Positions 58,561 to 64,000 of a stretch of DNA of 64,000 nt are shown piece after piece. Every line of letters starts with the position of its first letter. Within the stretch, counting starts at the first letter, position 1. Source of the DNA: Amycolatopsis sp. WAC 01376 (GTDB lineage: Bacteria; Actinomycetota; Actinomycetes; Mycobacteriales; Pseudonocardiaceae); assembly GCF_003947415.1 (NCBI RefSeq), contig NZ_QHKL01000001.1:744001-808000 (forward strand), in the 5' to 3' direction. The notes beneath the pieces were generated by a model. The model did not search any database. It saw only the letters and a program-made list of their open reading frames with translations, and was not told the DNA's origin. The position numbers and the translations under genes were made by a program.

Positions 58561-59889
58561 GTGTCCTGGCAGGAAGAGCTGCGCAATCTGGACGAAGAGC
58601 TCGCATCTGGACGGCTCTCCGCCGATGATTACCGGCTCCGCCGTGACCAGGTGCTGTCCTCGGCGGTCGCGTACGGCGACCCCGCGCAGCAGCAGGTCCA
58701 GCAGCCCGGCCAACAGCCGCAGCAGCCGTTCCAGCAGCCGCCCGCGCCGCCTCAGCAGCAGGCGCCGCAGCAGACCGGTCAGCCCAGCGCCGACTCGACG
58801 CAGATCATCGCGCCGGTGAACCAGCCGCAGCAGAACGGCGGCGAAGGCGAGCGCACCCAGGTCGTCCCGAACTGGCAGCAACAGCAGTCCGATCCGAACC
58901 GCACCCAGGTCGTGCCGCCGGTGGCGTCACCGCCGGGCGGTTTCCCCCAGCAGGGCCAGCAGGCGTCCCCGGCCGGTGGCTTCCCGCAGCAGGGTCATGC
59001 CTCGCCCGCGGGCGGTTTCCCGCAGCAGCAACAACAGCCGCAGCACGGTTACCAGCAGCCGCAGCAGCAGGGCTGGACCGACAACGACGCCAGCCCGCCG
59101 TGGGGTGGTTCGGACTTCCCGCCGATCTCGCCGGTCGGCAGCACGGAGTGGGTCAAGCAGGGCCCGGAGCTGTTCGAAGACAAGCCCAAGGGCAAGGGCG
59201 GCAAGATCGCGATCATCGCGATCGTCGCCGTCCTGGTTCTCGCCGGTCTGGGTGTCGGCGGTTACTTCGCCTTCTCCGGTGGCGGTGACACCCCGCCGGA
59301 TCCGACGGCCGCGCCGCAGTCGTCCCAGCCGCAGCCCGCCCCGCCGTCGTCGACCAAGCCGAAGACGCCCGAAGAGCTGCTGTTCGAGAAGATCCCGGAG
59401 CAGTCCGGTGAAGAGGACCCGAAGAGCGGCGCGATCCCCGTTGCCCAGCTCGCCGAGCTCGCCGGCTTGGAGAAGGCCGAGGCGGATCTGGTGATCGCCG
59501 CCGGGGTCAAGCAGGTCGCGTACCGGGGCTCGCAGAAGCAGCCGGACGAGACCGGGCCGCAGCCGGCGAAGATCTCGGTCACGGTCATCCCGCTGACCAG
59601 CCCCGGTGCCGCCGGTGACCTGGTCAAGCAGCTGCGCCAGTACCAGACGACCAACGGATTCGTGCAGATCACCGAGCCGCTGCCGGGGATGCCGCCGAAG
59701 CTGAACTTCCAGAAGAAGATCGACGGCGACAAGGGTTCCTACCGCGGCACCTGGATCAGCGGCAACAACATCGTCCGCGTCGACATCCTGCAGAACCCGC
59801 TCGGCGGGGAAGAGGGCGAGAAGGCGTTGAGCGGCACGTACCAGCGTGCGGTGAAGAAGACGCTGGAAAACTACGCCGTCACCAGCTGA
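58561..59889 (+). CDS. Gln/Pro-rich single-pass membrane protein with SHOCT-like N-terminus (paralogue 2)
   Basis: A 442-residue protein with the same plan as its upstream paralogue. The N-terminus is SWQEELRNLDEELASGRLSA with DDYRLRRDQVL, then a ~170-residue Gln/Pro/Gly-rich region with repeats of PAGGFPQQ, one transmembrane helix (KIAIIAIVAVLVLAGLGVGG, ~217-236), and an extracytoplasmic domain (~290-442). I chose GTG 58561 over the adjacent GTG 58558 because GGGGG is then at correct spacing. The methyltransferase gene starts 3 bp after its stop, so the two are surely co-transcribed. Confidence 0.78.
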   Translation: MSWQEELRNLDEELASGRLSADDYRLRRDQVLSSAVAYGDPAQQQVQQPGQQPQQPFQQPPAPPQQQAPQQTGQPSADSTQIIAPVNQPQQNGGEGERTQVVPNWQQQQSDPNRTQVVPPVASPPGGFPQQGQQASPAGGFPQQGHASPAGGFPQQQQQPQHGYQQPQQQGWTDNDASPPWGGSDFPPISPVGSTEWVKQGPELFEDKPKGKGGKIAIIAIVAVLVLAGLGVGGYFAFSGGGDTPPDPTAAPQSSQPQPAPPSSTKPKTPEELLFEKIPEQSGEEDPKSGAIPVAQLAELAGLEKAEADLVIAAGVKQVAYRGSQKQPDETGPQPAKISVTVIPLTSPGAAGDLVKQLRQYQTTNGFVQITEPLPGMPPKLNFQKKIDGDKGSYRGTWISGNNIVRVDILQNPLGGEEGEKALSGTYQRAVKKTLENYAVTS

Positions 59890-59892
59890 GAA

Positions 59893-61236
59893 ATGACCGC
59901 CGAGACGGCACGGCTGCTCACCACCCTGCTTTCCCTGGCCGAGGACACCGGTTCGTTGTCCGACGAGCTGCACTTCGCCGGCCGGGACGCCGCCGAGCGT
60001 GCTCCGCTCGACCACGGTGCCGCGAACGTCCTCCGGGCGCTCGTGGTGCCGAAGGCGGCGAGGGTGCTGGAGGTCGGTGCCGGTTTCGGTGGTCTGACGC
60101 GGTATTTGGGTGAGGTCTCGGAGACGGTGCACGCCGTCGAGGCCGACCCGGTCCGCGCGGCCGCGGTGCGGTTCCGCACCCGTGACCTCACCACCGTGAC
60201 GGTGCACGATCGGCCGCCCGCCGACGGCTACGACCTCGTCGTCGTCCAGCAGCCGTACGCGACGCGAAGCCTGCTGGACTCGGTTCGCGAACGGCTGTCG
60301 CCGCTGGGCGCCGTCGTGGTGCTGACGGCTTCGCGCGGTGTCGCCAAGACGCTGGCGGCGGCAGGCCTCGAAGTCCAGCGTGAGCTGCTCTGTTCCCCCG
60401 GTCACGAGGTCGCCCGCGCCGTGCGCGGCACGCAGATCGACACCGAACTACCCCGGCTGTCCGCGGCGATCGCCGGTGGTCCCGCCAACGGACTCGCCCT
60501 GCTCTGCGGTCCCGGCGCCGCCGCGCTCTGGCCCCCGTACCGGCTCGCGACCTACTTCAACACCTCCGAACGCGCCGCGTTCGCCTGCACGCGCGCCGAC
60601 GTCGTGCGCACCGGGGACGGTGCCGAGGTCCGCCGCACGCCGCTGGTCCCGTCGCCGCCGGTGGCCGGGATCTCGGTCGGACCGTGCGCGGACAACGTGT
60701 ACGACGCCCCGACGATGGTCGAAGTCCTGTTCGACGAGCCGGAACGGGTCGCGGAGCTGCTCACCGGCTGGCGGGATCTCGTCCGCGCGGAGGCCTCGCG
60801 CGGGGTCGAGGCGTTGTGGGATCTGGTGCCGCACAACGTCCTTGTCGACGGCGAGACGCTGCGCCCGATCGACCTCGAGTGGCGGAACGAAGGCGCCGGC
60901 GTGCCCGAGGTGATCGAACGCGGAGTGCTCGTGCTGGCCGACAAACTCGCCGACGCGGGCTGGCCCGGGGCGGCGGAGGGCGGGTCGATGCGCGACCTGG
61001 CGGGCTGGCTCGGTGTGCTGATCGGGCTCCATCCCTCCTTTGTGGACAGTGCGGTGGCGCGTGAGGTCGCCTTCTCGACGATCGCCTCGTGCGGCACCGC
61101 GCACGGCACGGACGAGGTGCGGGTGGCGATCGACGGGATTTGGCGAACGCGCCTGGCGAGAACCGTCCACGAGTACCGTTCACCCAAGGTCGGCGCCGGT
61201 GTGGCGGCGAACGAAGACGAGGTAGCGAAGCGATGA
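59893..61236 (+). CDS. SAM-dependent methyltransferase fused to a kinase-like domain
   Basis: A 447-residue protein. The N-terminal class I methyltransferase has motif I VLEVGAGFGGLTRYL (residues 58-72) and motif II HAVEADPVR. The C-terminal part (~210-430) carries an aminoglycoside-phosphotransferase-like signature: Asp310 and Asn315 in WDLVPHNVLVDG (D-x4-N) and Asp327 in PIDLEW, matching the catalytic Asp, Asn and metal-binding Asp of that fold. WbdD of E. coli O9a joins a methyltransferase and kinase to cap a growing O-polysaccharide; this protein has the same two activities in the same order. The gene sits 3 bp after paralogue 2 and overlaps the GT4 start as ATGA. Confidence 0.78.
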   Translation: MTAETARLLTTLLSLAEDTGSLSDELHFAGRDAAERAPLDHGAANVLRALVVPKAARVLEVGAGFGGLTRYLGEVSETVHAVEADPVRAAAVRFRTRDLTTVTVHDRPPADGYDLVVVQQPYATRSLLDSVRERLSPLGAVVVLTASRGVAKTLAAAGLEVQRELLCSPGHEVARAVRGTQIDTELPRLSAAIAGGPANGLALLCGPGAAALWPPYRLATYFNTSERAAFACTRADVVRTGDGAEVRRTPLVPSPPVAGISVGPCADNVYDAPTMVEVLFDEPERVAELLTGWRDLVRAEASRGVEALWDLVPHNVLVDGETLRPIDLEWRNEGAGVPEVIERGVLVLADKLADAGWPGAAEGGSMRDLAGWLGVLIGLHPSFVDSAVAREVAFSTIASCGTAHGTDEVRVAIDGIWRTRLARTVHEYRSPKVGAGVAANEDEVAKR

Positions 61237-63134
61237 CGAGCCTGCATACCGCCGGCATCCTGACCCCGGCCCTGCCGGTCGGGCACATGTTCGAGCTCCG
61301 GGGCTGGACGACCGGCATCAGCCGGATCGGTGAGATGTCCGTGACCATCGCGGACGTCGAGGCGAACCTGTTCCCCGAGCCGTGCCCGGGCGCGCCCGAA
61401 GGCACCTTCGGCTGGCGCGCGGTCCCGGGTTCCTGGGTTCCGGCGGGCACGCAGGACATCGTCGTCACCGGTCCGGACGAGCGTGTGCTGAACCAGGCGA
61501 CCGTCCACGTCGGAACGTTGCCGGGCGAAGAACCGCTGTGGCTGGGCGAACTCGAAGCGCCGAAGCAGGGCAAGGTCAGCGAAGGACACGTCGTCTACGT
61601 GACGGGGTGGGCGTTGCTACAGGGCCGCGCGCCGAGCCTGATCGAGGTCATGGTCGAGGGCGGCGGCACGGTCAGCGCGCGCACCCGCCTGCCGCGCAAG
61701 GACGTCCCCAAGGAATTCCCCGGATTCGACGACGCCGCGGTGAGCGGCTTCGAGGCCTGGGTGCCTGTCGATCTCCCGTACGGCGAAGAGCGGACGCTGT
61801 CGCTTCGCGTCCGGTACCGCACCGAAGGCGTCGGCGAGGTCGTGTCGGCGAAGCGCACTTTCACGCTTCGCAACCCCGTCGCGGACTTGGACGACGCCGA
61901 ACTCGCCGACGAGCTGGCCGGGGATACCGCCCGCGCGATGGCGCGCGTGAATATCCCGACCGACCCGAAGCATGTGCTGGTGTTCACGCACAGCCTCGGC
62001 GTCGGCGGCGGGCAGCTGTGGCTGCAGGAACTGCTGAGCCGGATAGTGACCGATCACGGCTGGCAGGTCAGCCTGGTGAGTGAAACCGACGGCCCGCTGC
62101 GCGCGGACTGCCACGAACTCGGCATCCCCGTGCACGTCACGACGCACTACCGGAACCAGACGGTGCCCGCCTACGAAGGCCACGTCGCCGAGCTGGCGCG
62201 CTTCGCGAAGTGCTCTGGAGCGGGCGTCGCGCTCGTCAACACTCTCGGCGGCTTCGTCGGTGCGGACGCGGCGAAGCGCGCCGGGATGCCGACAGCGTGG
62301 GTCATCCACGAAAGCTTCTCGCTGCCCGCGTTCGCCTACCAGAACTGGGGCCCGGTGAAACCGCCCGCCGCGGTGTGGCGACGCTGGGAAAGCACCCTCG
62401 CCGAGGTCGACAGGCTGCTGTTCGTCGCGGACGCGACGCGCGAGATGTTCCTCCCGTACAGCAAGCCGGAGCGGTGCCGGACGGTCCGCTACGGCACGCC
62501 GATGCACAAGTTCGGCGGCCGGACACGGTCGGAGACGCGGCGGCAGGCGCGCAACATGCTCGGCTACTCGCCCGACGACATCGTGCTGGTCAACATCGGC
62601 ATCGCGGAAGCCCGCAAGGGGCAGGCGCCGCTGATCTCGGCGATGGAGCGGATCCACAAGGTCCACCCCGAGGCGAAGCTGTCGATCGTCGGCCTCCACC
62701 CCTCGCCGTACGGGCTGGCGATGGAGGAGTCCGTCGAGCGCGCCGGGCTGGAGGAATCGGTCAGCCTCGTGCCGATCCAGCCGGATCCGCTGCGCTGGCT
62801 CCAGGCCGCGGACATCTTCGTGAACAGCTCCGACATCGAGTCACTGCCGCGGTCGATCCTCGAAGCCGTCTGCTGTGGCGTCCCCGTCGCGGCGACCGAC
62901 GTGTTCGGCGCGCGGGAGATGATCGTCGACGGCGAGACCGGCTGGCTGTTCGAGACCAACGACGTCGACGCGCTGACGGCGGCGCTGCTGCGCGCGCTCG
63001 GCACGTCGGCCACGCGCCGCCGTGAGATGGCGAAGGCCGCGCACGAGAAACTGCTGCCGTGGCTCGACCCGGCGGGCTACGCGCGCGAGTACTCCGAAAT
63101 CCTGACCGAACTGAGTGGGGGCGTTCATGTCTGA
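61233..63134 (+). CDS. GT4 glycosyltransferase with N-terminal beta-sandwich domains
   Basis: A 633-residue protein. Residues 1-215 look like two beta-sandwich/Ig-like domains (GWTTGISRIGEMSVTIADVE; VVYVTGWALLQGRAPSLIEV). A GT-B glycosyltransferase of family 4 follows: GVGGGQLWLQELLSRI at the N-lobe, VNIGIAEARKGQAPLISAME, and the nucleotide-sugar site FVNSSDIESLPRSILEAVCC with GVPVAATDVFGAREMI. The donor and acceptor are unknown, but the added domains suggest direct recognition of a polymer. ATG 61233 overlaps the methyltransferase stop (ATGA), and the stop overlaps the next gene by 8 bases. The operon is tightly coupled. Confidence 0.87.
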   Translation: MTSLHTAGILTPALPVGHMFELRGWTTGISRIGEMSVTIADVEANLFPEPCPGAPEGTFGWRAVPGSWVPAGTQDIVVTGPDERVLNQATVHVGTLPGEEPLWLGELEAPKQGKVSEGHVVYVTGWALLQGRAPSLIEVMVEGGGTVSARTRLPRKDVPKEFPGFDDAAVSGFEAWVPVDLPYGEERTLSLRVRYRTEGVGEVVSAKRTFTLRNPVADLDDAELADELAGDTARAMARVNIPTDPKHVLVFTHSLGVGGGQLWLQELLSRIVTDHGWQVSLVSETDGPLRADCHELGIPVHVTTHYRNQTVPAYEGHVAELARFAKCSGAGVALVNTLGGFVGADAAKRAGMPTAWVIHESFSLPAFAYQNWGPVKPPAAVWRRWESTLAEVDRLLFVADATREMFLPYSKPERCRTVRYGTPMHKFGGRTRSETRRQARNMLGYSPDDIVLVNIGIAEARKGQAPLISAMERIHKVHPEAKLSIVGLHPSPYGLAMEESVERAGLEESVSLVPIQPDPLRWLQAADIFVNSSDIESLPRSILEAVCCGVPVAATDVFGAREMIVDGETGWLFETNDVDALTAALLRALGTSATRRREMAKAAHEKLLPWLDPAGYAREYSEILTELSGGVHV

Positions 63135-63666
63135 CACCGACATTCCCGGCCGTGTCCAGGCCGAGCTGACCCGGCTCCGTGCCGAGCGGCAGGTCTTCAC
63201 CGCCGAGCAGGACCGGCTGAAGGCGAAGCTGGCCGACACCGAACACGAGTTGCGTGAGGCCATCGCCGCCTCGCCGGACGAAGGCGAGTCCGCCGAGGTG
63301 CACCAGAGGCTGGCCACACAGCAGGAAGAACTCGATGTCGCGAAGGCGCGTTCGCAGGCGCTGGAGGCCGAGGTCCTGCTCGCCCACCAGCAGCGTGACT
63401 CGCTGCGCGCGGAGCTGAAGACCTGCCGCGAGGAGCGGGACAAGCTGCGGCTCGCGCTGCTCGACGCCGAACTCGTGGTGTCGGCGGGCGTCGTCGACGC
63501 GGACGTCCTGCCCGGTGGCGAGCCGTCGGCCGACCGGCAGCGGCTGCTCAACGCCGAACGTCTCGCCGCCGAGATGGCCAGGGAACTCGACGCCACGCGC
63601 CGCACCGTCAGCTGGCGGGTCACCGCGCCGCTGCGGGTCGTGCGGAAGAAGATGGACCGGTCGTGA
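63127..63666 (+). CDS. Coiled-coil protein in the glycan operon
   Basis: A 179-residue protein that is almost entirely a coiled coil. Heptad-patterned segments such as AELTRLRAERQVFTAEQDRL, HQRLATQQEELDVAKARSQA and LRAELKTCREERDKLRLALL run to ~residue 130. The C-terminus (LDATRRTVSWRVTAPLRVVR) matches a tail often seen on glycosyltransferase-associated coiled coils. It could scaffold or space the glycosyltransferase and methyltransferase-kinase. The ATG at 63127 overlaps the GT4 gene by 8 bases, and its stop overlaps the next gene as GTGA. Confidence 0.78.
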   Translation: MSDTDIPGRVQAELTRLRAERQVFTAEQDRLKAKLADTEHELREAIAASPDEGESAEVHQRLATQQEELDVAKARSQALEAEVLLAHQQRDSLRAELKTCREERDKLRLALLDAELVVSAGVVDADVLPGGEPSADRQRLLNAERLAAEMARELDATRRTVSWRVTAPLRVVRKKMDRS

Positions 63667-64000
63667 CCGAACTCTGCTTCGTCTCCGCCGAGGGCGGTTC
63701 CGCCTTCATGGAGGAACTGCTGGAGGTGGTCGCCGACGCCGTGCGCACCGCGGGCGGCAAGGCCAGCACCGCGATCGGCAAGTTCCCCGACGCCGGGAAC
63801 GACACGGTGTACGTCGTCGTCCCCCACGAGTATTTCGTGACCGTCCCGGACGCCGAATTCCCGACCGCCGCGCAATGCCGCCGCACCATCGGATTCTGCG
63901 TGGAGCACCCAGGCACGGCAACCTTCGAACGCAACGCCGAACTGCTGTCGATCCTGGGCGGCGCCGTCGACATCAACACCGATTCGACCGCCGAACTGCG
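63663..64000 (+). CDS. Putative glycosyltransferase, N-terminal part (cut by window end)
   Basis: The first 112 codons of a gene running off the right edge. The start TELCFVSAEGGSAFMEELLE, an alternating beta-alpha pattern, and VYVVVPHEYFVTVP with RTIGFCVEHPGTATFE, look like the N-terminal Rossmann lobe of a GT-B-like glycosyltransferase. No catalytic region is available to confirm it. The GTG at 63663 overlaps the coiled-coil stop as GTGA, so it is part of the same operon. Confidence 0.5.
   Translation, partial: MTELCFVSAEGGSAFMEELLEVVADAVRTAGGKASTAIGKFPDAGNDTVYVVVPHEYFVTVPDAEFPTAAQCRRTIGFCVEHPGTATFERNAELLSILGGAVDINTDSTAEL

Overview
The window is high-GC (roughly 70%), densely coded actinobacterial chromosome. 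The F420-type PPOX enzyme, DUF5926 and DUF2470 proteins, DtxR/IdeR-type iron boxes, a LamG-plus-RHS toxin pair and many SigE/ECF-type regulators point to Pseudonocardiales. The recurrent intergenic hairpins resemble what I remember from Amycolatopsis, so that genus is my best guess; this is recall, not a database match.

Layout. 1-4722 (minus): cytochrome bd oxidase operon cydA-cydB-cydDC, with the assembly transporter fused into one chain and cut by the window edge. 4804-7293: S41 peptidase, GDT1-type cation transporter, DUF998 protein. 7298-10254: IclR regulator, unknown protein and homogentisate dioxygenase (tyrosine catabolism). 10442-14161: solute-binding/vWA protein with a coiled-coil partner, then a membrane protein. 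14223-18377: iron-linked segment (DUF2470 protein behind an iron box, PPOX enzyme, CPBP protease, arginine deiminase, ferritin behind clustered iron boxes). 18393-23356: sigma factor with membrane partner, DUF952, DUF5926, a secreted His-rich peptide behind a Zur-like box, a P450 and an ABM-type monooxygenase. 23715-34270 (minus): DUF4328, rhodanese, two sodium/solute symporters with small membrane partners, a LytTR response regulator, a GH16 glucanase, SppA and a LytS-type kinase. 34440-41332: serine hydrolase, Fpg/Nei glycosylase, an ECF sigma factor fused to a membrane anti-sigma-like tail, tRNA-Gly(GCC), a GT-C glycosyltransferase and a YiaAB protein.

41454-56191 is accessory: an RHS polymorphic toxin with a HINT self-cleavage domain and a lower-GC toxin tip, its adjacent immunity gene, a LamG surface protein, two further immunity-type genes (Imm7-like, DUF2716-like), a gene behind a LexA-like box, a 54-residue HTH protein and a ParB-like protein. 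57269-64000 (plus) looks like one surface-glycan operon: two paralogous Gln/Pro-rich membrane proteins, a methyltransferase with a kinase-like C-terminal part, a GT4 glycosyltransferase, a coiled-coil protein and the start of another enzyme. Its parts recall a split version of the E. coli WbdD glycan chain terminator.

Two families of long intergenic hairpins recur: GAAGG...CCTTC elements (2866, 13031, 23455-23668, 32051, 57073) and CGCATTT-GTCCTCT elements (10260, 20320). Metal regulation recurs too: two IdeR-type sites, one Zur-type site, ferritin and a Mn/Ca-type transporter.
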